64,000 bases of DNA from Varroa destructor (lineage: Eukaryota > Arthropoda > Arachnida > Mesostigmata > Varroidae), in assembly GCF_002443255.2 (NCBI RefSeq), contig NW_019211458.1:22943325-23007324 (forward strand), read 5' to 3'. Positions within the stretch are counted from its first letter, which is position 1, and each line of letters opens with the position of its first letter. Shown piece after piece: positions 13,098 through 27,093 of this stretch. The notes under the pieces are model-generated. The model was not told where the DNA came from and searched no databases. It saw only the letters and a program-made list of their open reading frames with translations. The translations under genes were made by a program, and so were the position numbers.

Positions 13098-13421
13098 TTA
13101 GTGTGAGCTATGTGTTTCCGTTCGCCCCTTTAGTTTATCAAGGTCTTTTGTGTATCTGTGTCTGATTGAATGTATCGAATATCTGAATGTGTTTGTGAGT
13201 TTCTTTAGACAAAATTGCCAGTGTTCCACCAGGTCATCTGGAGCAAACAGAGGGATCCAACAAATGTCAGAGAAGGAGGAGACCACCGAGTTGCTTTTAA
13301 GTCTCATATTGGCTATCCGTTGCTGGTAGATTCGCGCACAAGATTGAGGCATTTGCGCCTCGAACCCTCGCTTGCTCATATTTTCAAGGTCGTAGAAGTC
13401 GTAAGGATATACTTGGCTCAT
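13098..13421 (-). CDS. ATG-initiated ORF of 107 codons, unidentified
   Basis: Starts MSQVYPYDFYDLENMSKRGF and contains CWIPLFAPDDLVEHWQFCLK, then a basic tail ending HSSH. A 122-codon frame overlaps it on the plus strand (13,215-13,583), so one or both are chance. There is no signal peptide or membrane helix and I do not recognise a family. An intronless gene or a transposase remnant are possible; neither is shown. Confidence 0.18.
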   Translation of the reverse strand: MSQVYPYDFYDLENMSKRGFEAQMPQSCARIYQQRIANMRLKSNSVVSSFSDICWIPLFAPDDLVEHWQFCLKKLTNTFRYSIHSIRHRYTKDLDKLKGRTETHSSH

Positions 13422-13992
13422 ATTTGGTCCAGTTCCCTCAGTAAGAAACGTATCCAGCAGCAGGTGGTATTTGTAAGCATGTCGAGTTGTCGGCCCAATT
13501 TAAGTTTACGGTGCAGTCATATCGTGCAGGATTATTTCTCGTCAAAGTTAGATAGAAGAAAAAAATATAGTTGCAATTTATAAATATAAATAAAATAAAG
13601 TAAAGTGAACGCTATGTTTTTGAAGCTCGTTCAATTGCACTTTGCGAAGTTTTTTTTTTTTGTATCATTTGCACATGTACAAAATTAATATTAGCGAAAT
13701 GAACAGATGGCAAAGGAGAGTAATTTATTGAAAAACAGTTGCTTTTCATTTGATAGTAAAGCAGGTGTGAAAGAAATATATTCACACTTTTATATGATTT
13801 TATTAATACCCTTGCCGTATTATCGGATAACACCAAAGCGAAGCCTATTTCATGGAAGCCGAGCATGAAATCAGCTCTAACTATTGCTCTTGGGTCCATC
13901 GGGACCGCCACCCACTAGTCGTTAGTTCCCCTTTATAGATCACTCCGAACCGATATTCTTTTAATAATACTAAGGACTGGCAGGTGAGAGTT

Positions 13993-14007
13993 CCCCCCCC
14001 CCCCCCC
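13993..14007. repeat. Poly-C run (15)
   Basis: Fifteen C on the plus strand, a homopolymer prone to sequencing-length error. Confidence 0.95.
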
Positions 14008-14756
14008 AGGTGAAAAACCCCGATCAGCGGGATGGGGTCCCTGCGATTGGAGTTCCCATTGACTCAGACGAGCTGTGTCCAGATTGGAACCTATACAATA
14101 TAGTCAGCTATATATTCAACAAAACAGTCAGTTAGGCAGGTTTTTCCCGCATGCAATACAGTTTTAGCCGTTTAGCTCAGCTATATTTTTCTTGTCCAAC
14201 ATGTTTGAACAGTTATTTACGAAAATCAGGCTGATCCTGCTAGCACTTCGTATGCTAACGTATTTATTAGTATAGGGATAATTATGTCCTTGGTATACTG
14301 CAAATTTCTAGTTAGACCAATCGGCCTGTGACCGGGCGTGCGAGATAGAAATATAAATACGTATGGGACGTTGTCAGGGCATCACGGCAAAGTTATTCAT
14401 AAAATACTTACTTCTTTAAACTAGAGCAGAAGCAGAGGTGAACATCTAGCACGTTTATACCAATATTCAAGGTAACTCTCCATTTTTTGCCCACACATTT
14501 GAGTTAAATTGTTCATCAAAGCTATACAAATGTATGATAAACAACGAAACCTTCAGTGGGAGGCTCAGAGCATGCGTTAAGTCAGCATTATAATACCATT
14601 TTAATACGTTTACGCCATGTGGCTAACGTCGGGTTCTTCATTAACTCATCATCATCAAGTATCGAATATATAATAAGCTATATTAGCTACAATAGCAGAA
14701 ATAGCTAAGTTCCTTAAGCGAGACGATAACGTTTTTGCTTGTGTTTGTTCACCCTA

Positions 14757-14781
14757 ATATATATATATATATATATATATA
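14757..14781. repeat. (AT)n microsatellite
   Basis: Uninterrupted AT dinucleotides. Confidence 0.92.
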
Positions 14782-16104
14782 GAATTGGATATGTAAATAT
14801 CGTTAGGTAAGGACAATCCTCAAGATCGGTACCATGCGATATACTATCCGCAGTGTGAGTATTATATTGAATTTTTAGAAAAGAGCTCTGGTTCAAATTT
14901 GTAGGGTATGTATAAACAGCTAAGAATGTTTTATTTTGAATAATAATAACAACACTATTCACATATTATCAAGTGTATATTAGGTTGGATCCACGACGCG
15001 CCCAAGATATAGATCTCCAATTGCCTGTCAAGCTTGGCCTGTTACAGCCCTGAAAATGGGCAGTGTATGCACCCGTTAGAGAATGCATTGTATACACGAA
15101 CGTGCCTGCATATTACTGTTATTATGATAAAAAAAAAACAATATATTTTTTGCTAACTGCAAGAAAGTTGACACGCATTCTAGTAGAACTTAATGTTGAT
15201 TTATTTGAATATCCAACGTTCTCTTTACGTCTTCAATGTGTAGAACCACCACTTTATTAGCTTTTCCCATGCACTTTTTGGCATTCAATGCGCAAATGGA
15301 CTTTATCGTTTAAGGTATAGTTCAGATCACAACGTACTAACTTGTTTTCTGTGATGCCCCTCTGCAGTCATAGTGGTCAATAAAGCGAAATTACGATGAA
15401 CGCTTATAAACTGAAGTATGATGGCTTCGAGGTTTAACGTCAATCGGAATTAATAAATATGCGTTTACGATACATACGTTCTGTGGAAAATTGTCCATTT
15501 TAGTTTCAAAATGTTACATGTATAGCTTTTCGCATTTGGGACTCAAAGATGCCGGCAAGATGTCTCATTTAAATCAACCCGATAATTTGCGTCACTTTAA
15601 ATTGCGAACTTATTTGCTTACATCTTTGAGGTGGCTATTTTTGACACTTTAGCGTGCTAAAAATAATCTTCTTGTAGGGTTTCAGCTTTTTCATTTAATA
15701 GGACTTTCCGGGATACTATTTTTGTTGCCTTTAAAAGCCTGCGCGTGCGTGTTTATGTGGATATCTGTTAATCTCGAAGTTTTAACTCGGTGCTAATTAC
15801 AGGGATAGAAAAGCGGAAATTTGATTTTTTTCCCTATTCTCATAATCCCAAATATACTTTAAAGAAAAATAATGGATAATTTGTAATAACATCTGACATG
15901 AAATTTCGATATGACCATTTCTGCTTAGTTATATTCACACGTACGACCTAGACAAGTCTATTCATTTTTGCGCAATTTTTTACTACAATTTCATTGATTC
16001 ATTAATATCTAGTTCGATAGGAAGCTTTTTCTGTAACCACTTTTGTGCTTCACTGCACTAATCGGTGTTCGTCTCTCAGTTTTCAAATTTTTTGTAAGTT
16101 TAGT

Positions 16105-16123
16105 AAAAAAAAAAAAAAAAAAA
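16105..16123. repeat. Poly-A run (19)
   Basis: A homopolymer without flanking target-site duplication that I could see, so no retroposon call. Confidence 0.92.
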
Positions 16124-16705
16124 TATGTCTACACTTTATGGTGCTATTAATACGGACCTCATCTATATATAATATGGCAGGTGCGATAAACGAGGAAGCT
16201 TTGTACCGAGGTAAACGAAATTATGTGTTGCATCAATTGCGTAAACAAGAGCTCCCCTTGTGAAATTCTCTGATGACTATCATGATCATAAGGTACTGGA
16301 GAAAACGCATCTTTATTCATAGTTGTAAGTGTAAAAATAATCTTAGATAAAAATCATTTTTGTCATGATAGAGATAAATCAAGACGAATATAAAATAAAT
16401 ATTATAAAACGAGGCCAACAGCAGACTCAATCGTGCAGTAAATAATTTTCTTCTGTGAAGCTCCATGCCGGTCCAAATCGTTCAACTTCATTCTGATCAG
16501 TTGAGGTCTATGCGGTAAAATGTGAAATGTATTGCGAAGCAACGCCTTTCACGGGTAACCGCTAGAAGAAAACAATATACCTCAAGTTAGGTGTCCAGAC
16601 GATAACGCAAAAGTTGTCACTTTGGCGTGCATACCTTTCCAATGTTATTTCTCATATAGTTTACAAAATTTCACTGCATTGGAGACAGTACAACGTTATT
16701 CCCAT

Positions 16706-16726
16706 ACCTACTTTGTAAAAGTAGGT
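16706..16726. repeat. Perfect hairpin (9-bp stem, 3-base loop)
   Basis: ACCTACTTT, then GTA, then AAAGTAGGT. Confidence 0.8.
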
Positions 16727-19224
16727 CTAGCGCCATTATTTGGTTTCTAAACATACCCTAGTCATTATATATAATATGCAAAAGGCTATTAGATAAATTT
16801 CAGTCTCCAGCTGGTAAAGAAACAGTTGACGGAAATGCTTTATGTTAAAGGGGTCTGAGCTAAAATATAATTTTAAAATGTTTAAGAAAAAAAAAAATCA
16901 AACATTCACTTCTTGAGCGTAGACGATTTCTAAGTTACTGCACGCGTTAGAATAGCGAAAAGCACATAGCAACCAGACAGTATCCTCTTAAGACACGAGC
17001 GAACTCTGTCTAACGAGGAACTGTCTGATGTGACGCTAAATGACATAGAATGATTACGTTAAGTATTGCCAGATAGGATCTTCTTAACGTCGATAAGTTT
17101 CATACTTCACAATATTTCCGACATAGATCTTGATGATAACGGCTCAATAGTCATGGTAAGATTGTAACTGCACGCTGTACAACAAACGAACCTTTGACCT
17201 GACAGAGTGCATCGATGACAAAGTTGACAGGTTTCTATATTAGGCAACAAGCAAAGTACTTAAACTGAGGAGACTTTTATGAAAAATTCCGTCGAGTCAA
17301 AAGGATTTCAGCCTCCTAAGGAACGATCTGATATCCTTTGTGTAACGCTAAACGATAATGTCAACGATCTAAGTTGCGTACCGTCGCTGTCTAGACAGAA
17401 ACCCCACAGCCAATTTACCGAGTCGGCTCTGGCATAACAAGAGCATAATGAAGTACATAGTATAGAATACTTTTATGATATCATTAAAACCAATGGCTAA
17501 TTACCTACTTTGTGGTAGGGAACTACGAGACATCTTTGATTTTCCCAGGTAGAAACAAATATCCTGCGGGGTGTCATACATTACTAGTTACTAATAACAA
17601 AATAATACTATATAATATAATAAATGAATAACTGTTAGAAAAGAACGTTGTCGATGAAAGTGCCATAGATAACCCTTTAATTGGTTCAACAGAAGCTAAA
17701 ACCTAAATCAAAATAACGTTTCCGTATTTGCTCGATAAGGGTCTCGGCACGTCTAGTGTCGTTAGCAAAAGCACGAATATAAAATGAAGTACGGAAAACA
17801 AAGCATGAAACTCCCATTGTTCATCATAGTCCGAACCTTTTTTTCGGGTTCGTGTCGTTACGTACAGCATGATGAATGTACGTACGTACGCGCCGATGAA
17901 CGCAGTAAAGACTATCCCGTCTCGTTCGCCATGCTTATTTAGGGCCCTTGATTTCTGCAGACTTCCCAGGGAGGGGGGTCAGCCCCACACAGACCATATG
18001 AAGAGCTCGTCTATGGCTTTCTATCTAGTCTATGTCTGGTCGCCACTTGCTGTAAAAAAAACATTGTGCACAAAACATGCACTGTCCTACTGTAGGCAAA
18101 ATCGTAGGAGATATTGGGCTCGTTGTTGTCGTCGTCATCGTTCAGGTCTTTGCAGGTCTTCATGTACGTTCCTCCTTTTTCTTTCATTTCTGCACACATC
18201 TTGTAGGTTCGACCCAAGATAACATGGACTAAAAGTACGTAAGTGGCAGCGTGGCAGCCCGATGCCAATAACAGGTCCTGCCAAACGACTTGGTGAAATC
18301 CAACGTACTCGCCGTTGACAGTGTTCAGTAACGAGCAAAGGCGAGCTGACGCCAGTTCAGCTGCAACTTTTATTGGCCGAACTGCTTGGCTATAGCTGCT
18401 AGCAGCGTGGCCAGCAGCAAGTGCTTGTGCGAGATAAAAGTTGATATAAATCACAATAAGAGATGCTAGCCGGCGCTCGCGCTTTGCTCCGTCGCAACGC
18501 ATGGGGTGAGGGTTAGCGAGCTACCGAGATATTCAGCTACCACGGCAGCGGTTGCTATGGCTCGCGGTCCCACATCCCCGTCTGAGTGCTGTTACTTTGT
18601 CCCTAGCACCGTATTCGTGTTCCTTACTTTGCCGCTGCTGTTGGTACTTATCCTTCGTACATGTAGGCACAAAACTGGTTGTGAGATTTATTCGCGCTCG
18701 AACAGCAACGCACCCCCAGAAAATACTGCGCGAGCCTCTTCAGCGCATATGAACGCACACATTCGCACAGACAGGTACATACATATACCCATAACTGTGC
18801 GTTTATGCACATGGTTGTTACAATAGCAGTTCATGGTCTGGTGTCTGCACATGGCTGGCCAATAATAGAGCCTGTAGGTAAATGCAGAGAACCATTCAGC
18901 TCTGTGTACGGTGTACGCAAAGGCAAATCTGATTTTCACTTGCGTCAGTATGAAGTCCTATCTGTGAACTTGCTTCGTTTACCGGTGACTCTCATACAGT
19001 ATGCGACACAGCAGCTCGATTGTAGGAGCGTACGAATCTAAGATGATTTGTTATATTTCGCAACCGCAAGGCGAACCAGCTAGCTAGACCGTAGCCGAAG
19101 ATGGCTGTTCAACGTAGCATAGTATTTTATGTATGCTCTATACTGCTGTCGCTGAATACAAGTACACGGATGGTGGTAATTTCATTTTACTTTTTAGCTT
19201 TGCCCTATATAACCATACATAAGG

Positions 19225-19245
19225 AAAAAAAAAAAAAAAAAAAAA
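19225..19245. repeat. Poly-A run (21)
   Basis: Longest A homopolymer in the window. No retroposon body is evident upstream. Confidence 0.92.
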
Positions 19246-20399
19246 GTTATTCGGCGACTGACTAATTTCCGTGACCCATCGGTGCTCTTCCATACGATGT
19301 AATGCCAATAAGCGAAAAGTATGCGAAACGCAATTAGTACTATTAATCTGAACAATATTGAATGACTTTTTATGCGGACAATTCAATTAGAAGTTTGCAA
19401 AATGATTTCCAGCGAACAGCTCAATAACCATTGATAGACGGTAAAAAAAGCATGTGTATATATATATATATGTATATGGGGTTCTTTGGACAGTAATAAC
19501 GCTCTTGGATATGTTGATTTGTTGTTTTTAGTGGTATTGTCACGGAGATGCGGCAAATAATCTAGAAAAACGCTTCGTACAAAAAATTCGCTGAATGGAA
19601 CTTCTGCTTTTTTTGTCCCCGAACTCTGCCTGTAAGCTTTTGAAGTAGAGCTTTCGAATCATCTTCTTTGCTAACGCCACCCTTAGCGTACTCAACGACC
19701 CCTGGCTAGTCAGACCGGCCATCGAAACGGTCCATTTCATAGGTGTAATTTTATGGAGAACCAAAAAAGAGACAGGCTTGCAATTGAATCGTGTCCGTTC
19801 CGATTTTGTAGTAACACCAATTCGTCCATCGACATTATATCATCCTAACAATACAAATAACACGTCCGTCACCTTCTAGTAAATTTTCCTCGTACTAATA
19901 CACCGTACGCTCTACCTAGCGCGTCGGTTCTCGCCGTAGCGTTTTTGCCTTATCCCCTCTTGGGTTGGCGTCCGAGAGCGAAGCCAGCAACCTCTCTGAT
20001 ATATACTTTGTTCTTAACCGCTGACAATGGAGGCTGGGAAAGTAAACCCGAAAGCGAAGGCAAATGAGAAATGCAGCGGGCAACGTTTTGTACCTGGAGT
20101 TCTTGCTACTTCGCGATGAAACAAATTGCGTCTGTTTAGCTTATTCACTGGCTAAAATTTAACCAAAACCAGAGACGAAGTTTGTAATAGAGACAGCTAC
20201 AGCAGCGGCGAAGGTCCAACGGTAGACAGTAGCTCGAGCAAACTGGCAAAGCTTGACATGCGGAGGAACGACAAAAGAACCCTGCGACGACGGTAACTGT
20301 GGCTACCTTAACGCCATCACCGTGGACAACTGTACAACAGATACAAAGTACGAAAGCGAAATGGGCAGCAAAAAGCAGAACGTGCTCGCTTTATTTATG

Positions 20400-20767
20400 T
20401 CACACCGCCATCTTTGAAACTCTTACATCTCGCGAGCAATTTAAGAGTAGCAGCAGCAGAAAGTTAGCAGGGCGAGATACAGTATGCAAGATATCGGGAG
20501 CACTTTTGTTCGCAAGTCGCAACGTCACTGCCTCAGCCGGTCTCCTGACGACCTTCGGCTGTGGCGTGCTACTGCAGGACAAACGTGAGACACGGTTCGG
20601 CTTTCATGGCCACGCGCCCTATGGCCGTAGACTTTCGTCCCCGTTCTCTCGTCCCCGTTCTCTCGTCGCCATACCTTATACGCTTGGTTAGACCTGTGAG
20701 ATGGATGGTGATGGCTGTAATATCGGTAGCTATCGTGAGATTGGTGGCCGGACCCTTCTACTGGCTG
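20400..20767 (-). CDS. Candidate exon pair, His/Ser/Tyr-rich protein
   Basis: After acceptor gtaatcttgcag (ending 20768) the frame reads QPVEGSGHQSHDSYRYYSHH, then HPSH, a His/Ser/Tyr-rich text typical of arthropod extracellular or cuticular proteins. It has two possible donors: gtctaa (from 20694) or the better gtatgg (from 20674). The first, phase 2, joins the acceptor tttgtcctgcag near 20,571 to STPQPKVVRRPAEAVTLRLA and runs to TGA at about 20,400. The second is phase 0 and meets an immediate stop there. So the structure is unresolved, and a plus-strand frame of 130 codons overlaps the region. Confidence 0.22.
20635..20667. repeat. Tandem 14-mer, 2.3 copies
   Basis: Unit tcgtccccgttctc repeated perfectly twice plus tcgtc. 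Confidence 0.9.
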
Positions 20768-20799
20768 CTGCAAGATTACTTGTTCTCGAAAAAGTAAAA

Positions 20800-23700
20800 A
20801 AAGTTACATACATTGGGGTACTCGGCTGAACAAGGTAGGTGAATGGATAGATAAGGAAAACATGGAAGAACTGCGTCAGTGAAATGTTGACTTAAGAACA
20901 ATACTAATTCTGATTTCTGGCTTATATTTGGTACATCTATAATTTTTGCTGATATATGTAAGCAGTAGAAGAAATTACATGAAACATAGTTCCCGCTGGT
21001 AGTGCCATGTAGTAGTTGCCGCTGTCGAAAATTTTTGCCTCGCTTGACGTTTCGCAATATGACGCCAGTTAGGTATCCGTTAACAAGATAAATAGATGCA
21101 TTTGCTAATTGAATTTGCATAAAGCGAAAAGCACGTAGAGAGTCATAGGAACTAACTAGATTCAGTAACTTGCTCCGTATCAGCAAACTAAGTTACCGTG
21201 CGGACTAGTTCCGTTGTTCTGAGTCCTGCTGTATAATGATCTATACTTGCAACACTTATTGTCTTATTATACCGTGTAGTGTAATATATGCCTGATGACT
21301 AACGGTATATGTACAAGTCTCTAGTCTAATGCTGTTTCAATTCTTAATGCCTGTCCAAGGTCGGCTATACTAACCCCTTTCTGCTGGGGAAGAAAAACTG
21401 CAAGGATAAACAGCGGTTCAGTATTTCTACATATGGTAAAATCAAATACATTTTCAATTTTTTTAGCCACTAAACCGTATTGGCCGGCCTGAGCAGTCAA
21501 CAAATCCTATATTCAGTTGGCACGATGAAGAGTTGAACTTGCGATGTTTAGCAATCTAGTTACAGGGCCCAAGGCGGCAAAGGTCCGCATGGGGTTCCGT
21601 GCCTCATGTCTCGCGGATTGACCATCTAACATTTTCTGCGCCCTAGTGTTAAGCTGATAGAATTCGAGTTAACATGTCAATTTCGTGTTAACAAGAGCCT
21701 GTCTTGATTAGTTTACATGATCGAGATATTGCCCTTATGGCAATGCTAAATAAACTAGCGATGCAACGTGAAAAAGGCCAGCTGACTGAGTTGACGCTTT
21801 ATGTTACCATCATTCATCATTTCTACGGTTCCTTTGTCTTTGAATCAAACTGCCCTCAACTCTGGGTATCGACCCTGGTGACCCCTGAAGTTCATCAACT
21901 GCTTACGATAACGATAGCGGCTTGCCAAACTGGCCAAGTCTGTCGCGAATTAAATTCATTAGTAATGAATTATAACAGTTGCTTTTTGGATAAATTTCTT
22001 ATCACTTGAATATAACTATCAGTTGGCTATTATGGAGGCACTATAAGATCGAAATGTCGAAAAAAGAATATGTTAATCATTGTATAAGCTCGGTCGCGCG
22101 CAAACACCGCGAATATCATCTCTATTCCTATTAAATGGACACATAATTGATATAAGCACAATAAAAAATAACGACTAAACTAAACTTTCTTTATTTTTTT
22201 CTATAAATCTATGTAGATATCGCCTAGATCATATACCACTTTTACAGAGGCTGGATATAGTCTCTCAGCCACGGACCGTTCGGGTCGTATGACGAGAGCT
22301 ACTATGACTTTTCGCTAGTCGTAGAAGATCGACGGCAATGGTCCGCGCTGCTTAATTACCATTAATGAGGCAAATTTGCTTTCTCAGCTAAAACGTTCTA
22401 TTCTTCCCTCCGGAGGCTAGTGCAACTCGTCCGGGTAACTGTCAAGAGACGCAAATTTAAATTAAATGCAGCTTTTCAGTGAATGTCTCGGTGGTAAGCA
22501 ATATGAAGGTCTACGTACGTTCTTTGAACACACCTGAATCAATTGTCTTCGTCATCGATGCTCAGTTAATACTTTTCTTAGCATTTAAACTGGTTAAGAA
22601 GAACGAAATTAACATAAGGAAACAAGCAACGAGCTGAAAAATGTATAGCGGTCGGCTAACGACCGGGTCGGTTAATAATGGGGTCAGCGATGACGGCGTT
22701 AGATAAACAGCCAAAGGATGTTTTTCGTTATTTACTCAGGATAAATAAAAATGAAAGTTGTTATCTCACCTATTATCTACCCGAAGTCAGTCAGCTAGAA
22801 TTGGTTAGCTTTACCTCATCGATCATCTATCTACGTCAACGTGCGGTCGTCTACGTAAAAAAGTCTTGCGGAAGTTAGTGTACGCACGCGGTTCAAAACG
22901 GTCTTCCAGCTCCGCTGGTTGGACAACTAGCCTAGGAATATCACCCTGTTTAAAATTCATGGCCTTGGATCGTTTGTATATTTCTATACATATCTAAGCA
23001 GCAACAAATGGTTAATAATTACTAGCCATAGACTCGTCTTGATCTCATCGCATGTATCCCTAGAGTCTCCCTTCGCCTCTCATCTACATGTACCAACTCA
23101 AAGCTCGTAGCCTTTTTTCAATTAGCTACAGTTGGTGCTCGTTATTTATTTTGCCTCGGAAAATCATTATGATTATATTAATCAAGAACGATCAGCCTAC
23201 AGAGATGGGCGGAGGAGTATTAGATAAGGACGCACACTGGCGCGTAAAAGCAAGTAGACTTCAAGTTAGGACAAAGCATGTTTACATGAGAACGGTAGCT
23301 CTTTCCTGTTTTCAAAATGTGACTACTTATGCACCATCTTAACGCAAAGCTAGCATATATGTACACTGTACATACCACATACGCTAACGTAACCATCATC
23401 ATGCTTAGACACGGCAACTTTTTACCTGGTCGAATTCGTCAAATATTCCTCCCGTCGAATGTGAAGGGTGGAAACGAGGCGCTAGGAATCAACTGTCGCA
23501 TATTTAACATAAACTTACATGTTATTGTAGCCGCGCCAAGGGCTCAGCTACGGCCGAGATCAACACTTGAACAGAACATAAATCGAGGATAAACAAATAC
23601 AAAAGTGTTCCGCTGATTCGAGGCTTTCGACACTGCACTCAATTCGTTGCTGAAGAAGCGGGTGTCGCAAAACGTTTGTGAAGCCGATAAAACTTTCCTA

Positions 23701-26700
23701 CGTCCCATATGTTTTATCGACAATTATGGCATGCACTGTTATCACGTTACAGGACGATGGACCCAATACCTGACACGGCGTTGCTTCTATGACGAGTAAA
23801 AGCCGCGAGAAGGTATTAGGAAATACAGTCTTTGAGCAGTCTCGGCTAAGCAGATAAATAGAAAAAAGGACCTTTGCGGTTTCGTCGCAGTGCAGCGTCC
23901 CGATTAAGCGTCAGTACTGTTATACTCGTTGTTTGTTTCGAAAGCGTGAGCTCAAAAACACTTACTAAGATTAGAATAAGCTGCGACAATTAGTCACCGC
24001 GACGTAATTTCGAATTGGCTAAGTTTATAGAACTGGTCATTGGTACGTTATACCAAAAAACATATTTGCCGCCTCTGTGGAAGGTGAAAATCCTGCAAAG
24101 TAATTTTCACAGCAGCTAAATTCGCACGCGTGCGTAAACGAAAGAAAATGCAACTTAGAGACTTTTCAATTTTAGCGAAACGTTTTATTAAGGTATATTG
24201 CGTATTTATAGTAATGCTCGAAGGAGCCTAGGCATCTGCTCTGCGTGAAGGTGAGCCGATTCAGCTTGGGCCACACAGACAAAGCTTATTTTGTTAACTT
24301 TTTGTTGTTTGTTAAGCTTCTTCAACATTTAACAGATATCGTAAGGAGTGGCTATATAATAATAATAATAAAGCAATAACGTATAAGCGTACATTTATTT
24401 CGTTATAAATAAACGAATTGCAGACATAAATGAGTACAGTAACTTCGGTCTGTGTACAGATGCCAGATATCTGTACATATATATTCAGATCGATTAGTCC
24501 AAACAAATAAATCATATATCAATGTCGAATATTTGGGCCAACGAGAATATATTATTGGATATGTATTTAAAAGCGGATAAATGAATAAAATTGATTGTTA
24601 TCCTGCATGTGTTTTGTAATATATGTAGCACTGTAAATATAAATTGTTTATATATCAATGAAACAGCAAATGCTCCTTTTGGCCACACACGAAATCTTTT
24701 CTAGGCTGGCTTCAGCCGCTGGCCTTCAGATAGAGCAAAATGGCATCCTAGTACCAACGGAAATGTTGTTCTCGCATTCCATGTAACGATATGAGGCGAT
24801 ACCCTACAAGCGATAGCCTCGTTTTAAATGTTGTCATCGTCCAAAATTGTCGGGTAGCACGGGCCTATATTGGTGCGTTGTATTCACCCCCGTTTACATA
24901 ATGTTCAGCTCCAAAAGTGACCTCTACACCATCCCTAGCGCCATGTTCGGCATCACGTTCGGACCAAAGTGTGTGCGAAATGGTGTCACCTAATTCATAG
25001 ACGGATGTCGATTGTTTCAACGTTTTGTAGTTATACTTTTCCATGGTTTGGACGAATGCCAAACACTGGTTAAAATGCTATATATTTATAGTTGAGATTT
25101 AACTAGCGTCAACAAATGGAAAAGCGGGTTACGTGTCTCTAGTTGTTTCAGGCTAGAAGGAGTCCAAATTTCGACATAGTGCCGTCTAAAGTCGGAACTG
25201 AGCGTCGATTTTACGAACGAATTGTGACTGATAGCTTCGCTTTCTATAGTATACAGCCCTGATAACGATCGCTCGAGCAAAGATTAAGCGTTGCCGAAAT
25301 AAATTTCCATGGATTATGTTGCGCAGGCTTAAAACTTGGCGCGATTTGGATAGCTGTTGTGACATGTGCAGGACGCTACGCAAGTTATGGTAACGCACTT
25401 AAAGGACAGCCTGCGCGCGTAAAAAGGTTTGATATTTTATTACTTCACTCCGTTTGATTATTTCGCTAGGAAGCCGATTTCAAAATGTATAATAAACGCA
25501 GCTTGTATGGTAAGAGGTATATGCACGAGACGCCCATCGATTGCAGGATTCAGGAAGGGCGAAGATTACAGTGTTTTTATGAATAGTGTCTTGAGAGAAA
25601 CCGTAACAGCACTTACACATATTCACGTATACTTTCGCCGAACACTCATGGGGCTGGGAAAATTTTTTAAGGGGAAGCCGATTCTGCTAAGTCGTGTAAA
25701 AAATAACTGACTGATCGTACCTGTTTATTCAACTTTCCTTTCCTCTATCTCTCTTTATCTTGATCCGTCTCTCTCTCTCTCTCTCGCTCTATATGTATAC
25801 GTATACATACCACCCTTTAAGAGGCAATTGCCTACTTCGTGTTGTCTAGCCAGTATTCCTGCAGTGGGTGTCAACACACTAAATGCCCATTTTATATTCG
25901 TTATATATATAGACAGTTCACCGTCGTGAACATCTCACTTGGAAACTGGAAAACCTTGGAACTATTTCCTGATATTTCATAAATCCGATAATGAACTGTG
26001 TTGTTTTTAATTGTCTACCAGCTGTCGCTTGACAGTCCTCACCAGTGCGTTTCTTCCTCTATCGCAGCCGTGCGACGCTTCATGGTTAAAATATTGTGGC
26101 GTCTGTCTTCACTCGATACCCTCCTCGTGTGAGCAAACTTTCCATAGGGGCCTAAGGGACGTCCAGGCAGATACGCCACTATATCGGACGCCTAAAGCTA
26201 TTCGAGAAAAGTAACATGGCGTACTTGTCTATATTTTTATTACATAACATCTGTATCGAAAGAATATCGATATTACATTCATAATGTACTGAAAAACAAC
26301 AACATTTCAGTTGTTGGCAGCATAATACCCACTATCACTAATCTATTCATCATATGCCTTGTGTGTCAGGCACTGCATCGCGCTATTTTGAACAGCGTAC
26401 AATTATTGCGTTTTCAGGATAAAGCAGCAAAAAGAAATCAGGCTTGCAGTTAGGAACCACTGCCCTGGGCGCCATGGCACATGCTCAGGAAAGAGAGACC
26501 CAGTGTCTCTAAGCGGCATTTCAGACCTCTAATATTGACTCCGCGACTCCACAGCTACACGATACGAAAACGATATGTAATTTAAGGGAGAAAAACATAT
26601 GCATGTCTTGTAAAAACTTTTCCCTTTGCGTTTTGCGGATTAGCACTATAAACTAACCCGATTGTGTCGTTGGGCCATGCAACGAATCATTGTAAATTAT

Positions 26701-27090
26701 CATGCGTCAAATGTGACTGCGGTGACAAAAAAATTTTTTTATTTAATCAATTGATAGGTCAGTGTGCTGTAGTAATATACTCGTGATGGCGTAGTGGATA
26801 AACGCGTGGTGGCCTAGTGGTGTTGGGTAATTTTTTTTTCTAAATTGACAACCCAACTTATCAAAGCAAATAGACAGTCGCAAAGGTGTGTGCCTCTCAG
26901 TAGTTCGCTCTAACCCATACTGCAGAAGGTGCCGCGGATAACGTTGTGTGTTGATGGACGACAACTTTGATGCGAAAAAACAAGCGACGGTGTTTCTTCA
27001 CGCAGAGATTCGCTTACAGCGACTTCGAAGTAGGGTCGATGGCAAGTAGCTAGCTATCGAGGTCCGCGGGCTATACGGGTAATAGGGCTT
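20800..27090. other. Gene-poor AT-rich stretch
   Basis: No supported gene. A minus frame at 24,865-25,062 (ELGDTISHTLWSERDAEHG) and a plus frame at 21,704-22,009 (MLNKLAMQREKGQLTEL) have protein-like text but neither splice nor start support. Simple repeats are (TAA)n near 24,357 and a CT run near 25,770. Confidence 0.55.
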
Positions 27091-27093
27091 TGA

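Larger units (their letters stand above)
13430..20390. other. Gene-poor stretch with simple repeats
   Basis: No supported gene. It holds the C-run at 13,993, the AT repeat at 14,757, A-runs at 16,105 and 19,225, and a hairpin at 16,706. A GC-richer patch at about 17,850-18,850 carries overlapping frames on both strands (163 codons minus at 18,011-18,502; an ATG-started plus frame from 18,557 with one hydrophobic segment). It also carries a pyrimidine-rich acceptor before 18,209 with a gtaagt donor at 18,241. That 32-base interval is too short to call. Confidence 0.55.

Noticed and set aside
18011..18502. 163-codon minus-strand frame (LASLIVIYINFYLAQALAAG at its start)
   Set aside because: Length is within what one expects once by chance in 64 kb on two strands. 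Plus-strand frames and a stronger plus-strand acceptor overlap it, and there is no domain or splice support.
22678..22878. 66-codon ATG-started plus frame (MGSAMTALDKQPKDVFRYLL)
   Set aside because: Protein-like text but too short and unsupported by splice sites or neighbours.
26785..26830. tRNA A-box-like motifs (tggcgtagtgg, tggcctagtgg), possible SINE
   Set aside because: No matching B-box or cloverleaf downstream, so neither a tRNA nor a tRNA-derived SINE can be supported.
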